Source of the DNA: Actinokineospora auranticolor
GTDB taxonomy: Bacteria; Actinomycetota; Actinomycetes; Mycobacteriales; Pseudonocardiaceae
Reading direction: 5' to 3'
Assembly (NCBI RefSeq): GCF_002934265.1
Contig: NZ_PTIX01000008.1
Span: 278,689-342,688 of the forward strand
DNA length: 64,000 nt
The notes under the pieces are model-generated. The model was given only the letters and a program-made list of their open reading frames with translations. It ran no database searches and was not told the origin of the DNA. Of the stretch, positions 17,468 through 27,500 are shown in pieces. The translations under genes and the position numbers were made by a program. Within the stretch, counting starts at the first letter, position 1. Each line of letters opens with the position of its first letter.

Positions 17468-17743
17468 ATGGGACTCATCGGCACACTGGTCGGCTATGCG
17501 CTCACGGCGTTCATCCTGCTGCTCGTGGCCAGGATGATCCTGGACTGGGCGGCGCTGGCGGGCCGGGGACCGGCCTGGGTCGGCCGGGCCCGGGCGTTCA
17601 CCCGCGCGACGACGGAACCGGCCATCGCGCCGGTGCGGCGGGTGGTGCCGCCGGTGCGGGCCGGGGGGATCGGCTTCGACCTGGCCTTCACGATCGTCTT
17701 CTTCGTCGCGCTGGTCCTGCGGTCGATCGCCTTCGCGCTCTGA
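17468..17743 (+). CDS. YggT family membrane protein
   Basis: The 91-residue product has two membrane helices (3-30 and 68-90) around a basic loop with the family segment TRATTEPAIAPVRRVVPPV. YggT proteins sit near cell-division genes in many bacteria and are linked to osmotic tolerance and division-site protein placement, but here it stands alone. The ATG has GGGAGGAG upstream. It is convergent with the CHAT gene, 7 bp away. Confidence 0.88.
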   Translation: MGLIGTLVGYALTAFILLLVARMILDWAALAGRGPAWVGRARAFTRATTEPAIAPVRRVVPPVRAGGIGFDLAFTIVFFVALVLRSIAFAL

Positions 17744-17750
17744 CGGCCGG

Positions 17751-18929
17751 TCAGGCGCGCGGGGCGGGCGCCCACGAAGTGCTGAAGGCGGCCCACAGGA
17801 CAGGGGAGTGGACCGGGTCGCCGGTGGCCTCCCAGCGCGTGGCCTGGTCGCGTTGCCACGCGTTCAGGGCGGTGACGGGATCGGGGGTGGCGGTGGCGGC
17901 GTCCACCGCGACGACGACGTCCGGCAGCGCGGGCGTCCCCGGGTGACCGGGGACCAGGTGGGCCATGCCCGAGTCGGTGGGGAGCGTCCACCGGGTCGAG
18001 ACGACGTACTCGGCGCCGCCGCGGACCAGCGCGGCGACGAGGCCCGCGGGTTCGGCGAAGCGGGTGTCGCCGCCGCTCTCGCAGGCGATGAGAGCGACCC
18101 GGTTGGGGAAGCGCCAAGGGGCCAGGGCCAGGTCGGCGGCCGTAAGCGGGCGGTGGGCGCCGATGGGGCGGGCTTGGCCGGGCGTGTCCGCGGTGCAGCA
18201 CAGGTGCAGGCGGGCGTCGAGGGCGTGGTCGCCGGTGGTGACGTGGCCGACGTAGAGGAAGCGGGCGGCGTCGACCAGGGCGGATTGGAGGGTGGCGCGG
18301 TCGAGGTCGTCGCGGCGCAGGCCGTGGGCGGCGGCGAGGGCGTCGAGCGGAGAACCGGGAGCGACGGGGCCGAGGACCGAGCCGAGCGCGGAGGCGTCGG
18401 CGAAGCCGGGGACCCGCGGGTCGAGGACGCCCACGACCGTCCCCTGCGGATCGAAGGCGGACACCAGGCGCCCGGGTGCGTTGCGGACGGTCGCCGGGGG
18501 CAGCACCGAGACGTCCGCGCAGTGCACGGTTCGCTGGCCGACGTCGACGCGCAGCGCCTCCCAGGGGACGCGCGCGGTCGACGGGGAGGGCCGGATCCGC
18601 AGGTGCGGGCGGGCGCCTTGGGTGATCACCGCGTTGAGTTCGGTCGCCAGCCCGTGCGGCAGCAGGGTCCGGGACAGCAGTTCCGCCAAGGCGATCTCAC
18701 GGTCCCGGTCGACCAGCGGACCCTGGGTGAGCGCCCGCGTCAACGCCTGCTCGGCGGTCTCGCCCGGGAGCGGCGACGGGGTGGCGGCGGCCAACTCCGC
18801 CAGCGCGCCCTGGATCAGCTCACGCGGCAGCACGAGCGCCCGGGGCTCGTCGAGCGCGTGCTCCCAACGCCACGAGAGGTACAGGTCGCCCGCGTCGACC
18901 ATGGTCAACTGCACGGTCGGCGCCGTCAC
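17751..18929 (-). CDS. CHAT-domain cysteine protease
   Basis: CHAT (caspase HetF-associated with TPRs) domains are caspase-like proteases. The 392-residue protein shows the dyad His229 (FLYVGHVTTGD) and Cys283 (LIACESGGD), with the caspase-like strand VVSTRWTL after it. The N-terminal 100 residues are not recognised. The start is the GTG overlapping the TPR gene's stop (GTGA at 18929-18926). As last gene of a coupled four-gene operon it is probably the effector, activated by the upstream proteins. CHAT enzymes in known bacterial defence cut partner proteins; the partner here is unknown. Confidence 0.88.
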   Translation of the reverse strand: MTAPTVQLTMVDAGDLYLSWRWEHALDEPRALVLPRELIQGALAELAAATPSPLPGETAEQALTRALTQGPLVDRDREIALAELLSRTLLPHGLATELNAVITQGARPHLRIRPSPSTARVPWEALRVDVGQRTVHCADVSVLPPATVRNAPGRLVSAFDPQGTVVGVLDPRVPGFADASALGSVLGPVAPGSPLDALAAAHGLRRDDLDRATLQSALVDAARFLYVGHVTTGDHALDARLHLCCTADTPGQARPIGAHRPLTAADLALAPWRFPNRVALIACESGGDTRFAEPAGLVAALVRGGAEYVVSTRWTLPTDSGMAHLVPGHPGTPALPDVVVAVDAATATPDPVTALNAWQRDQATRWEATGDPVHSPVLWAAFSTSWAPAPRA

Positions 18930-20077
18930 CACGACGCCACCACGGCGGTCGAGCGCACCGGGAACCCGTAGCGGCGTTCCGCCTCATCGATCCAAGCGTC
19001 CAACGGAGACGGCGTCGCCGGGTCGATCCGCACCCGGGGCGGAAGAGTGAAAGCCGTCGTCGTCTCGGGGACGGGAAGGGTGAGCAGCTCGTCGCGGGGC
19101 AGATCGGCGTGCGCGGGCTCCAGCGAGACCGTCGCGGCGAGGTGGTCGATGTAGGCCGCGACCAACACGACGTCACCGAGGCCGCGCAGCGCGGTGAACG
19201 CCGCGCGGGTGGCGGGCTCGGACGCGAGCGCGACCCAACGCTCCCGCAGCGGACCGTGCGGGAACCGGCCGCGCGCCGCCTCCGCCGCCAGCGCCGCGGG
19301 CAAGGCCAGGTCCAAGGCGCGCAGGCACAGCTCGCGCCGCCGCGCGCCCTCGACGGTCGACGCCCACCGCACCAGGCCGTCGGCCCGCCACCACGCCACG
19401 CCCAGCGCGACGTGCCACAGCCCGGCTCGGGTCGCGACCTCGGTGGCGGCGGCGTAGCGCTCGTCGGCGCGGTCGAACACGCCCAGGGCCGCCCAGGCCC
19501 CGCCCTGCACCTGGTAGGTCGCCACGAGGTCCACGGGTCCCGCGTCGGCGCCGAGCGCGGCGAGCACCCGGTCCAGCGCCTCGAGGGCGTCGTGCGGGCG
19601 GCCCCGGCTGATCGCGACGGCCGCCCGGCCGTGCAGGCTCACGGAGAGGCCGCGCGTGTCACCGGTGACCAGGAGCAGGCGTTCGGCCTCCTCGTAGCGC
19701 GCCTCCGCGAGGTCGTTGTCGGCGGCGAGGTACGCGAGGCGGGCCTGGCTGAGCAGCGCGGTGATCTCGGACTCCCGGTCGCCGGTGGCGGCCGCGAGGT
19801 CACGGGCGAGGTCCAGGTGCGCCGCGCTGCCCGCCGGGTCGCCGGTCGTGCCCGCGATCTCGGCGAGGACCAGGTGGACGGACGCGGCCAGCTCGGGCGC
19901 GGTGGCGTAGGCCGCTTCGAGCGCGGTCTCCGCCGCTGCCGCCGCCTCGGCGAACTGCCCGGTCGACGTCAGGAACGCCGCCCGGATGGCGTGCGCGGCG
20001 GCGATGTCCTCCGGATTTTCGGGGATCACCGTGATCTCGGTGTCGGCCGCCCACCGGGGCGGCGTCGGTTGGATCAC
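18926..20077 (-). CDS. Helical TPR-like protein of the CHAT operon
   Basis: The 383-residue product is built of Ala-rich helix pairs that look like degenerate TPRs (TGQFAEAAAAAETALEAAYA; GRPHDALEALDRVLAALGAD; FDRADERYAAATEVATRAG), ending in a short segment with PRVRIDPATPSPLDAWI. I chose GTG 20077 because it overlaps the upstream stop (GTGA), although the frame stays open further upstream. It overlaps the CHAT gene the same way. It is probably a sensor or scaffold for the CHAT protease, a pairing well known in this family. Confidence 0.8.
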   Translation of the reverse strand: MIQPTPPRWAADTEITVIPENPEDIAAAHAIRAAFLTSTGQFAEAAAAAETALEAAYATAPELAASVHLVLAEIAGTTGDPAGSAAHLDLARDLAAATGDRESEITALLSQARLAYLAADNDLAEARYEEAERLLLVTGDTRGLSVSLHGRAAVAISRGRPHDALEALDRVLAALGADAGPVDLVATYQVQGGAWAALGVFDRADERYAAATEVATRAGLWHVALGVAWWRADGLVRWASTVEGARRRELCLRALDLALPAALAAEAARGRFPHGPLRERWVALASEPATRAAFTALRGLGDVVLVAAYIDHLAATVSLEPAHADLPRDELLTLPVPETTTAFTLPPRVRIDPATPSPLDAWIDEAERRYGFPVRSTAVVASW

Positions 20078-21105
20078 CGTCGACCCGCGCGGCGTTCGGT
20101 GATGGTCGCGGTCGGCGTGTCGACCCTCGACCGGGCGTAGGCGATGATCGCGGCCCGGCGCTCGCTCGCGTCGGGATCGGGCTGGGTTTCCGCGAAACCC
20201 GCCGCGTAGACGGTGAGTACGCGTCGCGCGGGAGGGGTGAGCAGCACGGTCGGCGGGACGGCCACTCGTCCGGTGATCCGACCGAGGTCGTCCACGCCGT
20301 CCAGGGGTAGTTCGACGTCGCCGAAGCGGGCCGACAACCGGGGGCGAGGCGCCAGGCCCGGCGCGGGAAGCACGGTGACCTCCAAGACCGTGCCACCCGG
20401 CTCCCGTACGACCGCCCATTCGGCTCCCGCCGCCGCGTCGACCACGCCCGCGGGCACCGCCGCCCAGTCGACCGGCGACACTCCACTAAGGACGGAAATG
20501 GTGCCCGTCCGGTCGGAACCGCCCGCCGCCAAGGCGAACTCGGACCGACTCGGCGCGGCCACGGGTTCCGGCAAGGCGACGCCGTGGTCGTCGGCCAGCT
20601 CGGCGAGACGAGCGGCGAGCGCGGCGACCTCCGGGTCCACGGCGATGTCCGGCAGGGTGGCGACCGCGAGGGCACGCGCGGTGGCGTCCTCGTCGTCGAG
20701 CAGGTGCTCCACGGCGGCGGTCGCGACCGCGAGTTCCGCGTTGAGCAGGACCGGGTCGACCGCAGGCACGCCCGCGACCGATGACGCGGGCCACCACGCC
20801 TCGACCCACCCCAGGTGCGCGAGCAGGGCGCAGGCGTCGCGAACCGGCGACTCGTCTTCCCGCGCCGTCACGGATTCCGCGCCGCCCAACAGTTCCGCCG
20901 CGACCTCGGGTCCGTAGACCTCCCACAGCCAGTCGGCCGCGCGCACCGGGTCGTACACCCGAGCCGCCGGGAACACAGCGCCGGAAAGGACGTCCCAGGC
21001 GAGCAACGCGCCCCGGCCCTCCACCAGCGCCGTCCGCTCGGGGTGCGGCCACTCGCCGACGTCCACACCGGACTCGACTCGACGCGCGCGCAGTGTCTCA
21101 GCCAT
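20074..21105 (-). CDS. Unknown protein of the CHAT operon (343 aa)
   Basis: The protein is acidic and Ala/Val-rich. The first 190 residues are helical (DPVRAADWLWEVYGPEVAAE; LLNAELAVATAAVEHLLDDEDATARAL) and the remainder is beta-rich (GGTVLEVTVLPAPGLAPRP, LSARFGDVELPLDGVDDLG). It has no signal peptide and no catalytic motif. The ATG at 21105 lies inside the end of the upstream gene (8-bp overlap), and the stop overlaps the next GTG. I do not recognise the family. Operon coupling implies a stoichiometric partner of the TPR and CHAT proteins. Confidence 0.75.
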   Translation of the reverse strand: MAETLRARRVESGVDVGEWPHPERTALVEGRGALLAWDVLSGAVFPAARVYDPVRAADWLWEVYGPEVAAELLGGAESVTAREDESPVRDACALLAHLGWVEAWWPASSVAGVPAVDPVLLNAELAVATAAVEHLLDDEDATARALAVATLPDIAVDPEVAALAARLAELADDHGVALPEPVAAPSRSEFALAAGGSDRTGTISVLSGVSPVDWAAVPAGVVDAAAGAEWAVVREPGGTVLEVTVLPAPGLAPRPRLSARFGDVELPLDGVDDLGRITGRVAVPPTVLLTPPARRVLTVYAAGFAETQPDPDASERRAAIIAYARSRVDTPTATITERRAGRR

Positions 21106-22363
21106 GTCCGTCCCGCTCGTCGAGCCGCTCCAGGGCGGTGCGCAGCCGGTCGCGCTGGTCGAGGATCACCGACCGCAGGACCCCGTCGAGCAGGTCCCAC
21201 ACCTCGGTCGCCACGACCGTGCTGTCGACCAGTTCCCGGCCGTGCAACCGGACCCACAGCCGCCGCAGGTACGCCTCCCGCACACCGTGCACGTCCGCGT
21301 GCACACCGTCACCGGGCATCCGGCGCGCCCGGTGGACGTACGCCTCCCGCTCCCAGCGCGTCCGCAGCTGCGCCGCGGCCCCGGCGGCGGGTGGCCCGAC
21401 GAGCCCGGCCGCCGCCGCGCGACCCAGCAGCATGGCGACCCGGCCCGGCTCGGCGCCGAGCTGCCACGGCGCGGCCGAGCGGGCGATCTCGCGGCGCACC
21501 AGGTCGGGCACGTCGGCCAGCGCGTCGCGGCGGGCGGCGTCGGTGAGCGGGGCGAACAGCCGCTGCACGATGGACCGGTCGAACGGCTTGGGCAGCGCGT
21601 TCTTCGACGCCGCCGCGCCCAGCTCCGGCCGGGTCGGCAGCTCCCGGTCGGTCAGCCCGTCGGCGGCGGCCACCCCCGGCCGGTGCAGGTCGGCGGCGCC
21701 CCGCGACCCCGCGAGGTCGGTGACCAGCTCGGCGAAGACCGCGGCGTCCGGCCTGGTCACGCAGGTGGCGAGGAACCGGTCGGGCAGCACGGAGCCGCCG
21801 TCGGGCCCGGCGGCGGGCAGCGCGGCCCACGCCGCGTCGAGCATGCGCAGCAGCGCACCGACGTTGACCGGGTCCGTCACGTAGTCGCGCAGGCCCGCCA
21901 CCGTCGGCCCGGCCCGGTCGTGCACGTCGGCGAGCAGCTCGTCCGCCTCGGCCACGGCCCCCGCGCCCGGGTCGCCGAGCGTGGTCGCCAGCTCGAAGCA
22001 GCGCTGGAAGTAGAGGTCCTGCGGGTTGCCCTCGGTGATGCCCGCCTTGCGCCGCCGCTTCTTGACCAGCAGGAACCACGCCGCCGTCGCGGCGAGCACC
22101 GGACCGGCCGCGGCGATCCGGTCGCGCAGCTCCTCGGCGTGCGCGACGTCCACGGCACCGGCCGCGAACCGCGGGTTGAGCACCGGGCGCAGCACCAGCG
22201 GGTCCAGGATCAGCTTCACCGTCCTGGCCAGCGGTCGCCCGGACGCGTTGCCCAGCGGCGCCACCGCCGGACCCAGCCGCGACCACGCCTCCGCGATCAG
22301 CAGCCCCCGCGGCAGGGTGACCCCGGCCTGCTCGGGGGCGACGCTCGCGCGCGGGCTGCTCAC
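21098..22363 (-). CDS. Unknown first protein of the CHAT operon (421 aa)
   Basis: The helical protein has Ala/Arg-rich segments, and a hydrophobic stretch at about 80-100 (AAAGPVLAATAAWFLLVKKRRRK) could be a membrane anchor or a buried helix. GTG 22363 is taken as start because upstream codons run into the intergenic region and opposite-strand promoter. No known domain was recognised. It heads the four-gene minus-strand operon, with ribosome coupling through to the CHAT gene. Confidence 0.7.
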   Translation of the reverse strand: MSSPRASVAPEQAGVTLPRGLLIAEAWSRLGPAVAPLGNASGRPLARTVKLILDPLVLRPVLNPRFAAGAVDVAHAEELRDRIAAAGPVLAATAAWFLLVKKRRRKAGITEGNPQDLYFQRCFELATTLGDPGAGAVAEADELLADVHDRAGPTVAGLRDYVTDPVNVGALLRMLDAAWAALPAAGPDGGSVLPDRFLATCVTRPDAAVFAELVTDLAGSRGAADLHRPGVAAADGLTDRELPTRPELGAAASKNALPKPFDRSIVQRLFAPLTDAARRDALADVPDLVRREIARSAAPWQLGAEPGRVAMLLGRAAAAGLVGPPAAGAAAQLRTRWEREAYVHRARRMPGDGVHADVHGVREAYLRRLWVRLHGRELVDSTVVATEVWDLLDGVLRSVILDQRDRLRTALERLDERDGHG

Positions 22364-22486
22364 CCGCCCGAGCCTAGTCGGTCGCAACCTCTGAGCTGCC
22401 CGGACGCCCTTTTCTGTGATCGGTAGGGACGGGCGTCGCGACAGTCTTGTGCCACACCGACAACGGACCGCCACAGGGAGCACCCG

Positions 22487-23584
22487 ATGTACCACACACC
22501 GCAGCCGTCGACCTTCGCGAGGGCGCGCCGCCGACTGCGGCTGCCCCTGGTGCTCGGGACGCCGATCGTCGCGTTCGGCGCCCTGTTCTTCGGGGTCTCC
22601 TACGCGGCCAGCCCCGAACCCGACGTCGACATCGAGCCGGGCATCGCCCTGGCCACGGTGGACGGTCGCGAGGTCGTGCTGGTGCCCTACGGCCGCCACG
22701 GCGCCCGGGGCATGTTCCAGCTGATGACCAAGGACATGTTCCAGGCCCGGGTCGCCGCCACCGACGCCGCGACCGGCGAGGTGCTGTGGGACAAGCAGGT
22801 GTCCGACGCGCTGATCTGGGACGCGACCGTGCTGGCCACCGGCGACAAGTACGCCTACCTGACCACCGACACCGGCCTGCTGGTCTTCGACGTCCACACC
22901 GGCGACATCGTGGCCAAGGGCGACGGCGTCGAGGGCCTCGGGTCGGCGTTCATCGCCGCGCCGTCGGCCTACGGCTACGACGCCGAGAACCGCAGGGTGA
23001 TGGCGATGACCGCGGCGGGCGCGGTGGTCGCGATCCCGCTCGACAACCCGGTCGCCGCCCCGGTCGACCCCGCCACCGCCGACGCCTGGACGACCCGCCT
23101 CGCGGCGAACGGCCGCGGCCGGTCGACGCCGCGGATCAGCGCGTCCGAGGCCGCGCTCGGCGGGGGAGTGACGGTCGAGGCGCGCGAGCGGCCCAACGGC
23201 GCACCGGGCAAGGTCCTCGTCCGGGTCGGCGAGGACGGCACCGAGACGCCGGTCGGCAACACGGTGTTCTTCGACGGCTCGCTGGTGGTCGGCCCCGCGC
23301 CGTCCGACGGGACCGCGCCCGCGGTGGGGGCGGGCTCCGGGTACGTGCTCGTCCGCCACGACCGCTCGGTCAACGACGGCGGCACCGCGCTCAGCGCCGT
23401 CTCGCTCGACAGCGGCGCGGTCACGAGCACCCTCCCGCTCGGCTCGAACCCGACGGCGGTCGACACCGGCGCCGACGGCACGGTCGTGGTGTCCACCGGC
23501 GACTCCCTCGCCGTGCTCACCACCGGCGGCAAGCTCACCGAGCTCACCGTCGGCGCCACCGACTTCTTCGGCTCCCCTTCCTAG
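22487..23584 (+). CDS. Membrane-anchored beta-propeller-like protein (possibly PA2928-like)
   Basis: A basic N-terminus and one helix (LPLVLGTPIVAFGALFFGVSY, about 24-44) anchor an extracytoplasmic domain of short repeated strands (ATDAATGEVLWDKQVSD, YLTTDTGLLVFDVHTGDIVA, LSAVSLDSGAVTSTLPLG), which reads like a PQQ/WD-type propeller. The length of 365 residues fits a single propeller. Function is unknown; the PA2928-like name is tentative. The next gene, 34 bp downstream, is probably co-transcribed. Confidence 0.65.
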   Translation: MYHTPQPSTFARARRRLRLPLVLGTPIVAFGALFFGVSYAASPEPDVDIEPGIALATVDGREVVLVPYGRHGARGMFQLMTKDMFQARVAATDAATGEVLWDKQVSDALIWDATVLATGDKYAYLTTDTGLLVFDVHTGDIVAKGDGVEGLGSAFIAAPSAYGYDAENRRVMAMTAAGAVVAIPLDNPVAAPVDPATADAWTTRLAANGRGRSTPRISASEAALGGGVTVEARERPNGAPGKVLVRVGEDGTETPVGNTVFFDGSLVVGPAPSDGTAPAVGAGSGYVLVRHDRSVNDGGTALSAVSLDSGAVTSTLPLGSNPTAVDTGADGTVVVSTGDSLAVLTTGGKLTELTVGATDFFGSPS

Positions 23585-23618
23585 TCCCCCGATCCCTTTC
23601 CGCACCAAGGAGTTCACC

Positions 23619-24392
23619 ATGAAGACCATCGCCTGGATCGTGCTGCTCATCGGCGCCGCCTGCACCGCCATGTACGTCGCCACCGGACTCGGGGGCGGCC
23701 CGGTCGCCTGGGCCAACGGCTGGCTCGCGGGCCCGATCCTGCTGGTGTTCGTCGCCCCCACGCTGTTCTCGCTGGCGGGCAAGCTCGGCGGCGGGTTCGC
23801 GGCCCTGCGCGGCGGGGTGCCCAAGCAGTTCCGCGGCGCGCCGATCGGCATGGGCACCGTGATCTCGGTGGGGCGCACCGGTCTGAGCGTCAACGACCAG
23901 CCGCAGCTCGCCATCCAGCTGCGGGTCGACGCCGCGGACGGCCGGTCCTTCGTGGGCACCGCGCGGCAGATCGTCGACCTGACCGAGCTGGGCGCGGTCC
24001 AGCCCGGCGCGGTGCTGCCCGTGCGGTACCTGCCGGACGGCAGCGTCGCCCTGGCCACCGACGCCTCCCAGCCCGAGCTGCAGGCCGCGCTCAACCGCGT
24101 CCAGCTCGCCAAGGGCCACATCACCCCGCAGCAGCTGCGCATCGCCGAGCACGGCATCGACGCCTCGGCCGTGGTCCTCGCGATGGCCCCCACCGGCGAG
24201 ATCCGCGACGGCCGGACCGTGGCCAAGGTGACCTTGCGGATCACCCGGCCGGACCACACCATGTTCGACCTGACCCAGGAGAAGGCGCTGCCGCAGAGCG
24301 CGATCCCCCGCGTGCAGCCCGGCTCGGCCGTGCAGGTCAAGTACCTGCCCCACGACGAGAGCGAGGTCGCCATCGTCACCTCGCTGGCCTGA
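23619..24392 (+). CDS. Membrane protein with two soluble repeats
   Basis: Two helices (about 1-25 and 32-55) are followed by two similar beta-rich modules, one around 75-145 (GMGTVISVGRTGLSVNDQPQ ... PGAVLPVRYLPDGSVALA) and one around 185-257 (GEIRDGRTVAKVTLRITRPD ... PGSAVQVKYLPHDESEVAI). Each ends in V-(R/K)YLP, so the module is duplicated. The layout resembles DUF3592-like envelope proteins. ATG 23619 follows AAGGAG. Function is unknown. Confidence 0.6.
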   Translation: MKTIAWIVLLIGAACTAMYVATGLGGGPVAWANGWLAGPILLVFVAPTLFSLAGKLGGGFAALRGGVPKQFRGAPIGMGTVISVGRTGLSVNDQPQLAIQLRVDAADGRSFVGTARQIVDLTELGAVQPGAVLPVRYLPDGSVALATDASQPELQAALNRVQLAKGHITPQQLRIAEHGIDASAVVLAMAPTGEIRDGRTVAKVTLRITRPDHTMFDLTQEKALPQSAIPRVQPGSAVQVKYLPHDESEVAIVTSLA

Positions 24393-24520
24393 TTCCCCAC
24401 TCCTGATCCCACTGCGCGACCGCGGACGTTCGCGGTCGCGCAGCGGCGTCGCAGTGGCGTCGCGGTGGAACGGGTAGTGTTCCCGGGCCGGATCAAGCCG
24501 CACCGCAGGGGGCTTCGGGA

Positions 24521-27500
24521 ATGGTGGACGCGCCGGGCTCGCACAACGAGATCAGTGGCGGGCACTTCACCGGGCCGGTCGTGCAGGCCGCTCGGATCGA
24601 CCAGGTGGTGTTCGGCTCCGCTGAAGCCGCCGAGCACCCGCCACTGACCGAGTGGGCGGCGCTGCCCCGGGTCACGCCGGGGTTGGTGGACCTCTTGGAG
24701 GCCCAACGCGAGGCCGTGGACACGTTGCCCTACCGGCTGCTGGGCGTGCGGCGACCCGAGTTGGCCAAGGTGTACGTGCAGCAACGCATCCGCGCGCGTG
24801 AGGACCGGACGCCGGAGTCGGGCGAGCCCCGGCGGCCGAGCAGCCCGTTCAACGACGGAGGGGATCGGCCGCTGTCGGCCGGTGAAGCCCTCGACCGCGG
24901 TGGGCACATGGTCATCACGGGTGAGCCTGGAGCGGGCAAGTCCACCCTCGGCCACATGTACGTGCAGCAGATCTGCGATTGCTGGCTCGGTGTCGAGGGC
25001 GCGCAACCGCCGCTGCGGGAACCGGTGCTGCCGCTGCGGGTACCTGCCCGGGCCCTGGCCGACGACCGGGCGTGGAGCGAGTTGCTGGCGGCTGGCACGC
25101 GGGACGCCGTCGGACCGCTGCTGACCAGCGCCCCGGAACCCGCGCTGTTCGCCAAGCGCGCGTTCGGGGCCCGGTGGCTGGTGTTCATCGACGGCCTGGA
25201 CGAGATCGCCGACCGGAGCACGCGGGAGCGGGTCATCCGCGCGATCACCGCCCGCATGCGCCGCTCCGAGCTCTACCGGATCGTCGTCACCACCCGCCCG
25301 CTGCCGACCGCGGAGATGAAGCCGTTCGAGGAGGTCGGGGCCGACACCTTCGTCATCCAGCCGTTCGGGCCGATGGAACTGGAGGAGTTCGCGACCGCCT
25401 GGTTCCGCGCGCAGAACGCCCTGACCGGCCGGACGCGGGCCGCCGAGTTCGTGCGGCAGGTCAGCGACGGCAAACTGCGCGAACTGGTGCGCAACCCCCT
25501 GCTGGCCACGATCGCCGCCATCGCGCACACCCTCGAACCCGACCGGGATCTGCCGCGCAGCACGGCGAGTCTCTACCAGCGCTTCATGGACTACCTGCTC
25601 ACCGACGAGACCAGCGGCCGCCGCACCCGCGACGAGCTGCGCCGCGCGCTCAGCCACCTCCCCGCCCGGCTGGAGCTGGCCACCTGGATCGACGACCACC
25701 GCGTCGACCTCATCGAGGCACTGGCCGTGGTCCGCCTCGACACCGACAAGCCGCTGTTCGACGCCGCGCGGGACTGGGTGCTCGCCAAGACGTCGATCAC
25801 CGAACCGCCGCCGGGGTGGGAGGAGGACATGCGCGCGCTGCTCACCAGCAGCGGCGTCTTCACCCGCACCGAGGACGCGCTGCGCTTCTCCCACCAGTCG
25901 TTCGCCGAGTTCCTCGCCGCCCGCAGCCACGCCAGGGACATCGACCCCGACTTCACCGCCGTGGACGACTGGATCGAGCGCGGCGTCCTGCCTGCCACGC
26001 AGGACTACGCGCTGTTCACCTTTGTGCTGTGGGGCAGTCAGGGCAATGACATCACCGCCGTCTTGCGCAAGTTGCTGGGCATGGACACCGACCACGTCCT
26101 GCTGGCGGGACGACTGCTGACCGGTGACTTGCCCGTCGGGCGCGCGTTGACCACCGAGATCATCGGCCGACTCATCGATCTGCTGTTGCTCGCCGGACTC
26201 TTCCCGGAACCCTTCGGGCCCGCTCGAGAAGTCCGTGCGGTGCTCACATCCATTGGTGTGCACCAAGACGTCGTGCTCGACCGCCTGCGCCGCACGCGGG
26301 ACAACACCGACCTCCCGTTGCACGTCCGCGTCGAGGCGGCCATCGGTGTCGGGTTGATCGATGATCGGGCCGACGCGCTTGCCTGGCTCGGCAGGCAGGC
26401 ATCGGTGAGCGACCCGGATGTGTTGCAGCACATCACCTCCGGCTTCGCCGACCTCGAAGCCGACAGCGGGACCCGCGTCGAGCGGCTGCTGACCGGGCTG
26501 GCCCGCGGCGCCGGGGCGAACTACGTGCTGTCCCTGGCCTATGTCTCCGGTCTGCTGGATTCGCACCGGACGGCCGCGGCGGCCGAACTCGCCCAGGACA
26601 CCATCGCGGCGATGCGCGCTGATCCCCAGACCACGGCGGACCCCCTCGTCCCACCGGCCCACGGCAACCGGTCGCCCCAACGACTCCGGGACTCCTGGGT
26701 GATCGGGATCATCTCGGATGGACGGTACAACTGGGCGGGTATCGCGGAACTCCTCGGCCGCGCCGGTCTGCGCGGCGACGCGGCCTGGGCGGCTCGACTG
26801 GCACTGGCCACCGACTGCGACATCACCGCGTTCACCGAGGCGGTGACGGCGTTGCTGTCGGCCGAAGGTGCCTCAGCGGTGGCCGAGGTCGTGGCAGCCG
26901 CGTCCACGAAGTCGGTCGCGTACCTGCTCGGTTGCGCGGAGGCGGTCCAGGAGTTCGACCGCCACACCGCGGGCGAGCTGGCCCGCTCCTGCCTCACAAT
27001 GCACGGTCTTCGACTCGACGGTGTGCGAAGGGCCGTGCAGTTGGCATTGGAGGCCAAGCACTCGCCCGACGACTTGGTCGCCGAAGTAGCGAACGCACCC
27101 CATCCCGCCATGGGACACCGAACCTACTTCGCCGCCACTTTGGCGATTCTCGACCACCAGTCGCAGGCCTGCTCCTACGCGCGTAGCCTGCTCGCGACCT
27201 CTGTGCTGCTGCCGAGCAACTACTGGAGCGTCATACGCACCTTGCTGGTTCACAGCGATGAACCGGAGCTGGCGCTGGTGCTGGCCGACGCCGCCGCGCG
27301 TCCTGTGGCCTACATCGCCCAACTGGCGCCGGTCTTGTCCGAGGCGGGGCGGGAGTCCGAGGCGGCGGCGCTCCTGCGCCAAGTGGTCGACACCGCACCG
27401 CCCGCCGAAGTGCTGCTGGAGATCCACGACGACCTCGACGAGGACGGGCCACGCGAGCTGCGGGCGCTGCTCCTCGACACCGTGCTCGGCCAGGTCGGTT

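Noticed and set aside
21098..26680. A 1860-codon open frame on the minus strand
   Set aside because: Only the last 421 codons (21098-22363) have a sensible composition and operon fit. The rest is the antisense of the two envelope genes and the NACHT gene, kept open by high GC.
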